Below, in pieces: positions 18,818 through 30,085 of a stretch of DNA of 64,000 nt. A model generated the notes under the pieces. The model saw only the letters and a list, made by a program, of their open reading frames with translations, was not told the DNA's origin and made no database searches. Each line of letters opens with the position of its first letter. Position 1 is the first letter of the stretch. Source of the DNA: Strigamia acuminata (taxonomy: Eukaryota; Arthropoda; Chilopoda; Geophilomorpha; Linotaeniidae); assembly GCA_949358305.1 (NCBI GenBank), contig OX442319.1:8060001-8124000 (forward strand), written 5' to 3'. The translations under genes were made by a program, and so were the position numbers.

Positions 18818-20032
18818 AGTTTTAAAGATTAAACAGATTCAAAGATTCAAAGACTAGGTGTTGGCTCCACTGCACATCTCCAAAATCTCCAAATCCAAAT
18901 CGACCCAAATCGTTTGAGTCACTGTTACATTCAACCGCTCGCCGTCGTGCATCGACTCCACATAAAACTTTGAATCTGTCAAAAATAATTCAAACAAAAT
19001 TCAAAATATGTTCAAATTTTGAGGAAAAAATTGTGTTTTTAATTGAAAACATTTAATACCAGGAAGGAAGAAAGAATTGCCCAACATATGTGATACAGTA
19101 ATACAAGTACATGCTTACCAGGGGACACGTGCGGACCTTGGTCCTTGAAAACAGCTGGTGGTTGTTTATCTGCATTCATCTCAAAATTATGAATAGTTTC
19201 CTTAATTAGCATTAACTTAAAAAAAATCGATATCTGATTTCGATTACTTTGAACTTGATAAAATTCAATGAATAAACGTTCCGCGAGGGTGTTTTTCAGT
19301 CTCCTGTTTCGAGTCAGTGCAAGACAATACAGGTCGTAGTTGCTGGCAGTCCCTTTCCTTTGGACAGACATGAACGAGGTATTTACTATTGTTAATTGCA
19401 GTTTGGCGCCCACTTTGCGGCGAGCACACGTCAACATTTTCGCTGCAAAACTGGCATGAATTCATGTGTAAATGGCATGAATTCATGTGGAAATGGCACG
19501 AAACTGCCTAAACATACATTTTTGTGCTCAGCAAGTACGAGTACGATTATGAGATTTCTCGTAATCAAAGCAAAGGAATTATTTAGGCAAACTTGTGTCA
19601 CATGAGTAATAAAAGAAACAAGTTTTTCTTTCCTTTTTTTTTTTACTGAATCGCTTGGTAATTTTTCTTGAGTTTCAAGAAACAATACAGACACAATTCT
19701 TCCACATTTCTAATTTTTTAAAAATTCAATTATGATGTAGGAGTTTTGTTTGGGGCCTAGAGACCCGGATTTTTAGGGGTCCCATATTTAGGAGCGCTCA
19801 TTTTTAAGAGCCCTAGCCATTGATTTTAATTTTGAAAAATAAGAATTAGGGACCGGTAAAAATGACGTAACAAAATTTAAAATCCAATCTCTCTTAGCAA
19901 CGACACAACAAATTTTGAAACTCCCATCCCAATTGGTACGTAACGTAATGTCAACCAACATTGCAAAACAATTATCAGGTTGCCTAATAGAGATTTCTAA
20001 ATTTAATCAAACGTTTCAGGAAGCAGCCAAAC
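18818..20032. other. Intergenic, no gene seen
   Basis: Includes a doubled ATGAATTCATGTG near 19456-19490 and a T-rich run at 19625. ORFs on both strands are short and lack coding signature. Confidence 0.45.
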
Positions 20033-20906
20033 TTGTTTTTGGATTATAAAAAAGTCATCGACAATCAGCTAGCACAAGGAATCGTAAAGGAATTACCTCA
20101 GAGAGCCGAATCCGGTCCCAAATACTACTTATCGACCGGTGATCAAGGACGAAAGATTGACCACCAAACTACGAATTGTTTTCGACGCCTCGTCTCACAA
20201 AAAAGAACAACTGTCCTTAAACGACTGCCTGTCAAAGGGGACGTACCTTTTTTCATCATTAATTTTCATTCTGTTGAATTTTCGGTCTAGAAAAGTAGCA
20301 ATCATAGCGGACATAACCAAAGCATTCCATATGATAGAAATAGCGCTCAAGGTCCGAGATGCAACACGTTTTTTGTGGGTGGATACACGGAAGAAATGGA
20401 CTGAAAAAATTAACACGATGCATTTTCGACAGTGCAGGACTTACGACTCGTTTGAATTAAACCACGAGCCAAAGCTGAATGTCATTATCACACCTAACAA
20501 TAGTGGAAAAACAACGATTTTTCATTTCCTTTTGAGGACAAGAATCATGTATCACCTGAAAAAATTTGAAGCGGAATTTCCAGAAACGTGCAACTTGATC
20601 AACAAATTCTTGTATATAATTTCGTTTATTGGACAACAACGAACAAGCACTAAACAATTTTCATCAGTCGCGAACAATTATCTCAAACGCTGGAATGGAT
20701 CTTGTAAAATGGCAAACAAACTCTCCAAATTTACGAGTCAAACTCCGACGAGATATCTACTGACATCGATAAAACAAGCGACAGCCTCACCAGTTTTGGG
20801 TTTGCAATGCTGTCCACAAACTAACATGTTGAACCCGACTGTCAACAACTCCACCAATACAGCAATCAACAAGCTAACTAAATTCAATTCACTTGGAAAC
20901 AGATAG
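20033..20906 (+). pseudogene. BEL/Pao reverse transcriptase, multiply frameshifted
   Basis: The start of the RT is in frames that swap near 20130-20150: first QLAQGIVKELP, then TTKLRIVFDASSHKKEQLS, SLNDCLSKGTYLFSSLIFIL and the catalytic strand KVAIIADITKAFHMIEI with the first Asp, RDATRFLWVD. That is the classic BEL/Pao order. After about 20420 the frame shifts again. A thumb-like part survives as HLKKFEAEFPETCNLINKFL, where a LYVDD-type motif should follow but the Asp pair is gone (LYIISFIG), and a late piece, AGMDLVKWQTNSPNL, sits in another frame. It is inactive. It would copy the RNA of a BEL/Pao element. Confidence 0.7.
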
Positions 20907-21224
20907 TCATTAACAAACAAAAATTATATGTATGATCAAGAAGAGTAACATCAGTGCTAAAAAGCTAGAAACTCTGGAAAACTGTGATCACAGCTGATGT
21001 GCCACCACATGGAAGACAAGGTGACCCTAACTTTAATACAGTTGAAAAAATATGGGACACCTGGTATGATTCAAATAGCATTGCATTAGACATAATTGTG
21101 AATTCCATGTCTGCACCTCAAGTTATGAAATACAGTGCTGAAGTCAATGCTAGAACTTAATGGGAGAAGATCAGATTCCATGGCAGCGAAAACAAAGCAA
21201 CTGAAGTTAGGTTGGTGGAAATTG
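20907..21224. other. Short copia-like or unassigned flank
   Basis: Low-complexity AT-rich DNA with short frames. A stretch near 21040-21200 (TWYDSNSIALDIIVNSMS, then EINAR-like residues) could be a copia gag relic, but it is too short to claim. Confidence 0.25.
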
Positions 21225-21560
21225 GAATTGGTGAGAGATCGATTGATATGCAGAATAGCAATGGTGGGTTTAAAAATTGTTATTTGAAAAATATTTTTTT
21301 ACTTAAAAACTGTTTCAAAGAGGTTTTGCCAGTTGCACTGTCCATGCCAGCTATTCCAAATTTAATACAATCTAAGGTGGACAAACAAATGTTTACCATT
21401 CAAGTTCATAACGAGATTATAAGATTTTGTGCAAACTTGCGATTGTATTGAAGATACTAAGAACAGAGGTATATCTTTTATTTCATTCTATCAAAATTCG
21501 ATTTTGTATTAATTTCAAATTTTTTTATTATCACAACCAGAGCCAGAAAAATGTGCCATC
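21225..21560 (+). repeat. Dispersed repeat R-BB, copy 3
   Basis: Matches 17691-18000 nearly throughout, including AAAATTCGATTTTGTATTAA. It differs from copy 1 by small indels, which indicate a decayed family. Confidence 0.7.
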
Positions 21561-21639
21561 ACCACATCCAAGCCAGTTGTATAAAATACCCTAACCACAT
21601 CCACACAATGTAAATGGCCCAGGAAGTCCACACGTAGAA

Positions 21640-21780
21640 TGGCAAACTCCTTCCAATGGAATGCAGGAACATCAATACCAGCAGGAAGTGCATCAATACC
21701 AGCACGAAATGCACCAATACCAGCAGTAGCTGCATCGATACCAGCAAGAGGTGTTGTTTTGACACAGGTTCCAACATATC
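21640..21780 (+). repeat. Short tandem repeat of ATCAATACCAGCA
   Basis: Four or five 24-27-bp units with ATACCAGCA and AATGCA occur at 21668-21760. No protein function is claimed. Confidence 0.6.
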
Positions 21781-21879
21781 ATCATTGCTCATCGGTTGCT
21801 GCAACTTGTTTATTAACTTCAGTGACATCACAGGGTATTTATTTAACTCCATGTCCTTACATATTTGTATACCCATCTA

Positions 21880-22204
21880 ACCGAGTATTGAAAGTATTGA
21901 TAGATCCCCGTTTTCCAAAAAATGCATTTTAAGGTCTAAAATGCATTTTTTATGTGCAAAAATTGCTGTAGATTTTTAACTCTTGCAGAGCTCCCTTTTT
22001 TGGGCATTTTGACACGTCGAAACAGACTTCACTACGCTGCGCTGCGCTGCGCTGCGCTAAACGGGCTGCACCAAACTCTATTTGGTTTTGTTTGGTTTGA
22101 AACTTTACTTATCCCCCCAATTTTATTTCCATTTATTTGCTTCTCATTAAATTATGTTTATTTATTTTCTCTCTCTCCCCAGATGGGTAAACAAAGGACC
22201 TCGA
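21880..22204. other. Intergenic with a GCTGC microsatellite
   Basis: (GCTGC)n at about 22034-22058. No other feature seen. Confidence 0.5.
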
Positions 22205-22407
22205 CTAGATGCGTGTACCCGACGCGCTGCCATTATAAGTGAGCGGCCCAACGTTTTGATCAATTGTCGAGTCAAATGTTAATTTTTTATTTAGCTCTTC
22301 TTCTACCAGCTCTTCTACCAGCTCTTCTACACCGAGACCGCTGGCGCAGCAGGTGCGCGCAGAGGCGGAGGAAGCGGTAGAGCGCGCGGATTCAGCAAGG
22401 CGAACAA
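22205..22407. other. Short GC-richer region with a 15-bp tandem repeat
   Basis: Three copies of CTCTTCTACCAG-type units at 22293-22335 occur within a GC-richer stretch, next to the R-230 repeat. A minus-strand frame of 94 codons is open but has no signature. Confidence 0.4.
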
Positions 22408-22645
22408 AGTGCATGGGCTTACAGGAAATGCTATTTCCTATTAGCACGAGGAGAATCCTCAGTCTGAACACAACATTGAAACTGAACACATCTTTGGAAA
22501 ATTGCCACTGAAACTGAAAAACATTTCTTGGTCAACTTGAAGATTTTACTTCAATATTTTGGATTCACTGCTTGAATAATCAGTCCTGATTATTCTGAGC
22601 TATCATGAGTTATTGTCTTTTCCACAAAAAGATAGGACTGCGTGA
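22408..22645. repeat. Dispersed repeat R-230, copy 2
   Basis: Copy of 11030-11280 with a few substitutions; both contain AGATAGGA just after CACAAAA or CAACAAAA near the end. Confidence 0.65.
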
Positions 22646-23240
22646 CAGATTGATTGCCTTTTGAAAAAGAATTGAAGATGATAAGGCTAGGTAATAATGA
22701 ATAAACCATCTATTTAACAGATGAAATCATCTACCTTATAAAGATTATTTTGGTCTCTTGTCTTTTCTCCTTCATATAATGCAAGAATATTTACCAAAAT
22801 CTCAAGATTTATAAGTTTAAAACGTACTAACCATGGCCAATCAATTCCCAGAGTTCACTTTGTTTTCTTATTTTTATCTGAATTAAATGAATCAATAACA
22901 TCTCATTCAAAAAATAATTATTATTTCCAAACGGTATATAATAATGCTGTTGACCAAGTCGAGTACCGATTGAAGAGTTTAGAACAAACTTTGATAAAAT
23001 AAATTAAATTAAAGTCAGGGAGGAAGAATATGATGGATTGGTACCTATATCACCCGCACGGCCGATGCAAGCAGTAGCGAACGGCCGACGGTGGCAGATC
23101 GACATGGGTGCCGAAGAAATGTGTTGGAGGCATTGGATGCGTTGGATGCACGCTTGTGGGAGATGTGATTCTCCGTGAACAGCATCACATTGGCATTATA
23201 CAACAAGATTTCGCCAATGACAGCGGGTCATCGAGCGACG
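22646..23240. other. Intergenic, AT-rich, then a GC-richer block
   Basis: The GC-richer part from about 23041 is open in several frames and may hold an upstream exon of the gene fragment at 23250-23728, but no start or splice site is secure. Confidence 0.35.
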
Positions 23241-23249
23241 GAAACACGC

Positions 23250-23728
23250 GCTGGCAGATAATCAAAAGGCTGCCGGATTGAGGCGCTCGGCTCTGGCGTG
23301 CGGGTGTAGACCTGCTTCTCACCACACTGGGTTCTTTATACCGCAGGGTGAGTGGGGAACATATGCCAGTGTTTCTTATTTTTGTGTGTACATTATTTTA
23401 TTCACCTTGTTTACAGCCAGATTTTATAGAATTGAATTTGGACGAATTGAGCTGCATTATGTGGAAACTACGGAAGCGAGCCGATCCATTGGTAAGCATA
23501 TTCGCCACATGCACCCTTTTAAATAATTGTATATTTTGTCTCCAGTCTTTCCGCAAGAAGAAGCAACCGTCGATGGCAACACAAGTCGCGATTATTGAAG
23601 AGATGTGGGGAAAGGGAGACGTTGACACTGATAGTGACAGTAACGAGGAGGAAGATGGAAACAGCCTGCTACCAAAACTAAGACTGACGAAGAAGAGAAT
23701 GACTTATTGTTGTACAGAGAGCAAATAA
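23250..23728 (+). CDS. 3' end of a spliced gene, unrecognised
   Basis: Two exons are well supported: 23417-23491 (25 codons, ttacag/CCAG...CATTG/gtaagc) and 23546-23728 (61 codons with the stop, tccag/TCTTT). They are separated by a 54-bp GT-AG intron, and an AATAAA overlaps the stop. The protein has PDFIELNLDELSCIMWKLRK, an acidic run DTDSDSNEEED and a basic C-terminus. An upstream exon ending AGG/GTGAGT near 23349 is in phase and reads GARLWRAGVDLLLTTLGSLY, but it is preceded by an in-frame TGA. The start is therefore not found, or the gene is a pseudogene. No known domain is seen. A short transposon or host gene is possible. Confidence 0.45.
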
Positions 23729-23829
23729 ACAATAATTTGGTTATAACTGCAGAATAGGGTTGTGTAACTTTTTTGATCTAGACCGTTTACTGGATATTTT
23801 TACATTCTATGTAAAAAATATTTTCACTT

Positions 23830-24177
23830 TTGATGCCAAAGAGGTTTCTCATACCATTGCTGATGTTAAGAAATTATTTCAGTTGCGAATGTAGATTGCT
23901 CAAAGTATTTTTTAAATTAAAAATACTGTCTTTGGAGCAAACGTTTGGTGCCCAAGTCAACGTAGTTGTAAAAGAAGTTGTAGAAAAAGAACTGCTTCAA
24001 GAAGATCAACCATTACTCGAGTTCAATGCCACCCCAACATCATCAAAACCGTTGGCCACATATGGTGGAGCAAAACAACTGAAGAAGAAAAGTAGAGCAT
24101 GCAAGACTCCATGTCCAATTCTGTATCGACAAAGACCACCAACCAGGTCAAAGCGATGGCCAACCAAGTCGCAGTGA
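23830..24177 (+). CDS. Possible 115-aa ORF, low confidence
   Basis: Opens at ATGCCAAAGAGGTTTC. The last half is Lys/Arg/Pro-rich (KKKSRACKTPCPILY). It may be a fragment or a chance frame, and no homology is recognised. No poly(A) signal was found nearby. Confidence 0.15.
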   Translation: MMPKRFLIPLLMLRNYFSCECRLLKVFFKLKILSLEQTFGAQVNVVVKEVVEKELLQEDQPLLEFNATPTSSKPLATYGGAKQLKKKSRACKTPCPILYRQRPPTRSKRWPTKSQ

Positions 24178-25758
24178 TGGTTTACACCAACGAGGTCAGT
24201 TGTAGGTGTGGCCAGTTGTAGGTGTGGCGTGCCCTATTAGTATCTCAGACAAGGGTGATGGAAACTCAGACCCCTTCATTCTGCTCATAAAGAATTTAAA
24301 GATGTGAGGAATTAGATGAAACCAAAATTATCAACAGCTAAGTAACCTAATTCCAGAGAAAGCGCTGTAAAGAGGTCATTTGCACTCTGAAAATTATTTA
24401 TTATCTCTATTTGGGGTCGACAGAAACAGCTAATTCCCCATTTGTCGTTCAGATACTTCTAATCTCTCATTCGTTGTTCACAACCAGCTAATTCTGGAGT
24501 GGCCAAAAAGGAGTCACACGTCATTCCGGCAAAATTGCACGGCAAAATTGGGTCACATATGTTTATTGAAAGTGCTAGAGTGAGCTTATTGAACCACTGC
24601 TCCTTTCTCAGATAGGCCAAAACCAACATTCCGGAGTCCCTGTCTCAATTATTACGTGAAGGTGCAGTCCCACCCGTGGTAATCAATCGTTATCGTTATT
24701 GTATCCCATAAGTCTTTATTTTGTATCTAGGTAAGTGGGGAGATCACCGCTACTCAGATGCGCCTAGTCACTGGCGTTACGTACATAAAATAGGTGGCGA
24801 TGCTCATTTCAAGATCAGGGGGTATCTGAAGAAATATTTCAGTGCTCTTGAGTATCTGTTTAAAGTGAGCATCAATAAATGATTAGTCTCATTCTTGAAT
24901 AATTAACTCTGTCTGTTTCGACCAACCCAATCGCTAGCATTTTAAAGAGCTGTGCAACGTAATCAATGAGTCCTGTCCATTTTGTGCAGAAGGTTCTTGA
25001 GATATTTATCAGGAAAAGAAAAAAATGTGAGATAAGAACTTTCATCTGTTATATTTCGAACAGTGGTATTATACAATGGGTGCAGCAATAATTGCGGATG
25101 CAATGGTTGTCCTTAAGATGGTCGTTTCAAATGGGATGTACCCTCTTCTGGCCAACCAAAACCAGCTCACTGCATTCGTAGCTATGCACAAGAAGTCGGT
25201 CAAAGGCGGCATACGTTGTTGTGGCCGGTTTTCTTGAAAAAATTAAAATCCAGTAATGGAATGACCACCATCTCCATTATCACCCCTCAAAATGGCAAAT
25301 GTGTCGATATTCCACTTTAACAGTTTCTGCGAAATTTGGTTTCTTCCCAGCTTGAATTTACTGCAGTCGCTGGTTTGTCAAAAGAATCTTTACCTTCAGT
25401 TAAATCAGATGTCATTTGACAATAATCATGATCTGTATACTCCAACTGATCCAACACGCTAAATTTTACAGAATACTCAATGGGCCACTTAAGAATTGCA
25501 TCGTGTGAATAGAGCCAATCTTGGCTATAAACGATGGGTATGATGCATGGGTATGATGTATTAATATTACAGTCAATACTTGAATCCTTTGTAGTTTATT
25601 TCCGTGCTTGTGCTGATACTCAGGAAATCCGCTTCGGTTAGTCACAGTCACAGTCACGACACGTTTGTTCTGAAATTCCCGCAACGTCGGGCGTCGCACA
25701 TCGGTAGTAGTTTGATTTCACATTCATTTTCCGTTGTTTCCCAAAATCCCGGTCGTTC
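24178..25758. other. Intergenic, no gene seen
   Basis: Includes a diverged relative of the 16930 MITE at about 24340-24600, and otherwise mixed-composition DNA. Frames of 77-89 codons at 25466-25873 are on both strands and lack any signature. Confidence 0.4.
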
Positions 25759-26647
25759 ATGCAACATCACCCAGATGCTCAACATGCCATCGATTTTTAT
25801 CAGAAAGACAGCGTATGCGCATCTTTGGCTGGTGAACTCGCAGCAATTGCAGTCACTGTGTACAAGGGAATGACCATATCGGAGTCGAATTCATTGCAAA
25901 GCTTTGCACGTGAGACCGATGGTACGAATAAGATGGCTGCATGGGCACAATTTGCTCAGACGAAAAACGCGATATCAATGGTGTCCACCATAGCATTTAT
26001 GAAGATGGCGACTTCAGGTAGCAAGAAATTTTAAAAAAGAATGGAACAACCAACACTTTCAGCAAGTTGGCAACTATCAAAGAACCATCACCCAGGTCGA
26101 CATTCTACCAATGGATACCGAACAGGTCGGAGTCTCTCTCACCCATTCCCCGAACACCGCGTCGGAGCCGAGCTTGAGCCCTGGTTCAAGCAGGCCCCAC
26201 TCGGTGGAAGTTGTCGAGCCCCAGCTGACAGGTACAAGTGCCGTGCCGCTGGAAATCCAGACCATCGACTTGGGCACTGAGGAACTGCAGGTGACCGGAC
26301 TGGAGAGGTTGTCTCTCGAGGCCCGCTTCGATCCTCATTTTCGTGGTAACAACCCTAAGCCGACCAACCGTAAAGATCAACAACCGGGAGCTTCTCTGTC
26401 TCGATCTAACTCGGATAATTATTTGCTTTGTCGTGTGTTATTATTGAACTCGATCGGATGTAACAAGGTATGAAGCAATGAAATAAAATTAGATGTTTCA
26501 ATTCATTTCGATCCAGATATTATGCTACTGTGCTTCTCTGGAACGATGGCGCCGGCAAACCTCGATTTCCAGGACATCATGGATAAGCGTGAAGCTGTGT
26601 TGCTCGAAGCGGCCGAAGAGGATAAGCGCTCACGTGTGGTGTTGTAA
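25759..26647 (+). CDS. Candidate multi-exon gene, structure uncertain
   Basis: Three coding-like parts are on the + strand. Part 1 (25759 to about 26017) reads MQHHPDAQHAIDFYQK and ends KMATS. Part 2 (about 26040-26466) reads EWNNQHFQQVG, TITQVDILPMDTEQ and then a Pro/Ser-rich region, and stops at a possible donor AAG/GTATGA. Part 3, after an acceptor at 26517, reads MAPANLDFQDIMDKREAVL and ends with a stop at 26647. AATAAA follows at 26666-26671, which marks a transcript end. Part 1 joins part 2 only through a 22-bp GT-AG interval, too short for a normal intron, so a frameshift or wrong exon limit is likely. No domain is recognised and the phase across part 2 and part 3 is unsettled. Confidence 0.35.
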
Positions 26648-27102
26648 TCAGATTGTGGTGGGGTGAATAAAATTATGAGTGAAATTTGATGTCAAAGCAT
26701 AATCGTGTTTTTAAGTTTTTCATTACTGGTGAATATAGTGATTGAGGTGAGAGGAATCGGCATACTCAGGGATCAGTGGTGTACGTTTTAGTCGCTTCTC
26801 TTGTTATTTGAAAATGAATTTGGATGATGTAGATTATGTTTGGGTACTTTGTATCATTAAATTTGATACAGTTGAAAGATTACTTAGCTCTCGAAAATCG
26901 CGCGCCTCGTCATTTTCAGCTAAGCTGATGAATCGCGTGCGATTTGCAACGCGAAAACAAGAATCGCATTGATACAGACCACGTGACCATCTTGGGCCAA
27001 TGGGAAGCGAGTTTGGTAAATTGCTCCCATTGGCTGAGATTTTTCATGACGTGGATACCGGGGAATTTTAAACTTTCTTGACACTTTCTTGCTATTGCTA
27101 CG

Positions 27103-27292
27103 ATGCCAAGACCTATCGTAGATAAATTAGCCAAAGCTTCTGCTAAGCAGAAAGAAATTGATGATAAAGAAAATCTCATCGCAGAAGTATTTACACGGAA
27201 TGCAATTTGGGACAAATTTGATCATGATCACCGTGATAAGTACTTGGTGGAGGCCCAGTGGAATGAAGTTAGTGCAATTTCAAATTGCAGAG
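27103..27292 (+). CDS. MADF-domain first exon
   Basis: The start ATG at 27103 leads into DKENLIAEVFTRNAIWDK, then DHRDKYLVEAQWNEVSA. The pattern 'LI.EV..R..[IL]WD......D......A.W..V' matches the MADF DNA-binding domain, common in arthropod transcription factors and in domesticated or transposon-derived genes. The exon ends at AGAG/GTGAGT, a strong donor, in phase 1. No downstream exon keeps the frame: the candidate at 27453 would hit a TGA after 4 codons, so the rest of the gene is missing, shuffled or rearranged. The role is probably DNA binding in the nucleus, if expressed. Confidence 0.5.
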
Positions 27293-27452
27293 GTGAGTGA
27301 GATATCTATTTTATGTGTTTAAAAGTGTATTTGTATTGGATGAACCTACCATCTCTTTTTGGAATAATCTCTTTTCTTGAAATGTTTTTTGAGTAATACG
27401 ATGTACAGTAAATACAACAACAGTATTCTCTTTTTCTCCAATAATAAATGCA

Positions 27453-27748
27453 GTCTCCAAGACATGAATTACAGCAAAATGTTGCATGCTGGGAAATCTG
27501 ATTACCCCAATTTTTCAACAGATTGTTTTGCTAGAATGAGAGCTCTAGGCGTAAAACTTAGTTCTACGAGATCAAAGAAAATAACAATGAAAATTGCACC
27601 ACTTACTATTCCCTTTATCAAAAAGAGGGAGGTAATGACCAAAGGTTTCTATGCAACTCTCCGTAATGTGATTACTGTTCAAGAAGAGTATCAAGAAGGT
27701 AACATCACTCTTGACGCGGACAAATTCTTTACAGAGTCCCCAAGTTGA
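27453..27748 (+). CDS. ORF-like fragment after the MADF exon
   Basis: Frame from about 27463 to 27748 reads MNYSKMLHAGKSDYPNF, DCFARMRALGVKLSS and TKGFYATLRNVITVQEEYQ. It has a preceding acceptor (TGCAG/TCTCC) but is out of phase with the MADF exon. The origin is not recognised. Confidence 0.25.
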
Positions 27749-27929
27749 GAATTTGTGGGTCAGAGCACACCTAGCACACCTAGACACCTAGAGATGTCCC
27801 AAGAAAATGTGTCTTCTCACCACAAAGGACAAGCAGAGTTAGGGCAGTTGGAGAACTTTTGATCCAAGCAGAACACAGAGGAAAAAGCAGTTTCTACTTC
27901 AAGGAGAATTGGCCTCCAATAAATTGGCC

Positions 27930-28440
27930 TCCAAAAGGTTTTCTCTTCAATGGACTGTAGCAATGGGTTTTGGCAGGTACCGGTAGCAGTGGGCGACCGG
28001 GGGAAGACAGCTTTTATCACACCTTTCGAATTGTACCAATGGACAGGGGTACCCATGGGATTAAAGACTTCACCTGCAGGGTTTCAGCGTTTGCTAAGTA
28101 AAACCTAAGAAGGTATTAAGCAAAGTGGGGTATTTGTGGATGATGTATTGGGGTGGACGGCAATATTTTTAGAGCACCCATCGTTATTGCGTCAGATTTT
28201 TAGTTGTAAGTTGTAAGTTTGCCAGAAGGTAACGCAAGAAGCAAATACAGCGAAGAATTTGGCGCCATTTTTTGGAAACGAGACCGACGACGTGCAGCAA
28301 TTCATTCGACTCATTAACAACATTTTGGAAAAATTAACGACAGCACGTCCCGTATTTATTCAACACGATTGACGTGGCGCAGGCGTTTCACAACATAAAA
28401 ATTCGTGAAGAACAGCATTCGGGGATTGCATTCTGCATTC
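27930..28440 (+). pseudogene. Ty3/gypsy reverse transcriptase fragments
   Basis: MDCSNGFWQVPVAVGDRGKT, AFITPFELYQW, VPMGLKTSPAGFQRLLS and FVDDVLGW are present in order across small gaps at 27951-28160. These are standard gypsy RT motifs: first Asp, thumb-adjacent PMGL, then the catalytic strand with V-D-D. A second gypsy-like piece at about 28355-28440 reads FNTIDVAQAFHNIKIREEQH, followed by a frameshift. Both are short and in several frames. They show at least one dead gypsy element lies between the MADF exon and the copia relic. Confidence 0.65.
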
Positions 28441-28441
28441 G

Positions 28442-29356
28442 AGTTGACAGGAGCTGTCGCATATGCCGACGGGAATGGCAAACTTATGCAAGCTGTATGC
28501 AGGAATATCGACAGCACAGCACGGAAATCGTACTTGGAAGGCTCACGCCTGTTAGAGTTTGGACAATTACGGAGGCAACAATGTGTAGCCGATATGTTGG
28601 TCAGCAAAGGATTAGTCTCTACCGACCCGTACACTGAGGGAACAACAATATGTTGGGGGAGGAACACATTCATTTTGGGGTCACCACTCCATTAATCCTA
28701 CAACAGTGCAATAACCTTTTTTAACGATGGAACCAACAACGTGTGCCGATTACTCAAAAGCATTTACGGGCTGAAACAATCGGGCAGATGTTGGTACCAA
28801 AAATTGGATCAAGTCTTGACAGATATCAAATTTAAAAAACCCCTGATGATCCATGCTTATATATCTACGAAAAAATAACGAATACTTATTTCTGGGCGTG
28901 TACGTTGATGATGGAGTGGTGGCAGCGTCGTCAAACAAATTCGAGAAGGAGGTAATCGACAAGATCCGCAGCGAGATCGAATTAATTCCGATGGGTAAAT
29001 TGACATCAATACTCGGGATTCAAGTGGATCAAAACGACGCAGGCATACAGCTTCACCAATCAACTTACATTGAGGAACATTGCTCCAATACAGCATGGAA
29101 AATTGCAACGCCAAAACCACGCCCATGGACCCGAACCAAAAAGTTGGACGATTCTGACGACAGCCCGAAAATCGAGTCGAGACAATATCAAGAGTTAATT
29201 GGCAAGTTGATGTACTTGGCCACAAACACTAGACCGATGAGTGCATTGTCGCAATATAACGCGGACCCACGACAATTACATTACATTGTTTGCTTGAATA
29301 AAATCAGTCTACAGTGTAGCACAAACACACGCTACGTTAATGACTCAGACAATTAA
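28442..29356 (+). pseudogene. Ty1/copia reverse transcriptase relic
   Basis: 28724-28856 reads NVCRLLKSIYGLKQSGRCWY and QKLDQVLTD, then a frameshift. 28853-29356 has LFLGVYVDDGVVAASSNKF with the catalytic Asp pair (VYVDD), IPMGKLTSILGIQVDQN and YQELIGKLMYLATNTRPM, ending in the copia RNase-H-adjacent motif and stop. The 28442-28720 part carries weak coding-like sequence that I cannot place. Multiple frames show the element is dead. It would have been the reverse transcriptase of a copia element. Confidence 0.75.
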
Positions 29357-29499
29357 TGAATTTTCCCAACCAAAATCTGTAGAGAAAATTCAAAGATTCC
29401 TTGGTACAACCGGAAACTAACAGGAAGTTCGCAATAAAAATAACAAGGTTTTCCTGCCACAACACAATCTAGTGTTTGGAAAAGGCTTCAACCATTCAT

Positions 29500-29810
29500 T
29501 GCAATGCAGTACAACACCAATATTTTCCACAATATTAGTGGATAAATGCTACCACTCCTAGATTGGAGTTGCAGGCTAACAATATCCACACAAATAGGTA
29601 AATGCCACACTCTCACACTGAGGTGCAGGCTTACAATACCTATATCTTTTCCACACAATATTGGTGGATAAATGCTACCACTCATAGATTGGAGTTGCAG
29701 GCTAACAATATCCACACAAATAGGTAAATGCCACACTCTCACACTGAGGTGCAGGCTTACAATACCAATATCTTTTCCACACAATATCTGTGGATAAATA
29801 AACACTCATG
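29500..29810. repeat. About 145-bp tandem duplication
   Basis: Two long units, the second starting near 29650, share ACCACTC.TAGATTGGAGTT and ACACAAATAGGTAAATGCCAC. The unit is followed by a third partial copy to about 29800. Confidence 0.8.
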
Positions 29811-29834
29811 TTGGAATGGTGTTGTACAAATTAG

Positions 29835-30085
29835 ATTACAAATCGACTTTGGAACGGGTCAAACCAATTAGATAACAAATCGATTTTGGAATGGTCAAAC
29901 CAATTGGATAACAAATCGACTTTGGAACGGTCAAACCTATTGGATTACAAATTGACTTTGGAACGGTCAAACCTATTGGATAACAAATCGATTTTGGAAT
30001 GGTCAAACCAATTGGATAACAAATCGACTTTGGAACGGTCAAGCCTATTGGATAACGAATCGACTTTGGAATGGTCAAACCAAAC
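29835..30085. repeat. About 36-bp minisatellite
   Basis: Seven copies of a unit with AACAAATCGACTTTGGAACG and GTCAAACCTATTGG. Because 36 is a multiple of 3, short frames are open on both strands. Copies alternate small variants (cgattttggaatgg or cgactttggaacgg). Confidence 0.9.

Noticed and set aside
26018-26039. A 22-bp GT-AG intron in the candidate gene at 25759
   Set aside because: It is far below the 54-66 bp minimum seen for introns in this window, so I treat it as a frameshift or wrong exon limit.
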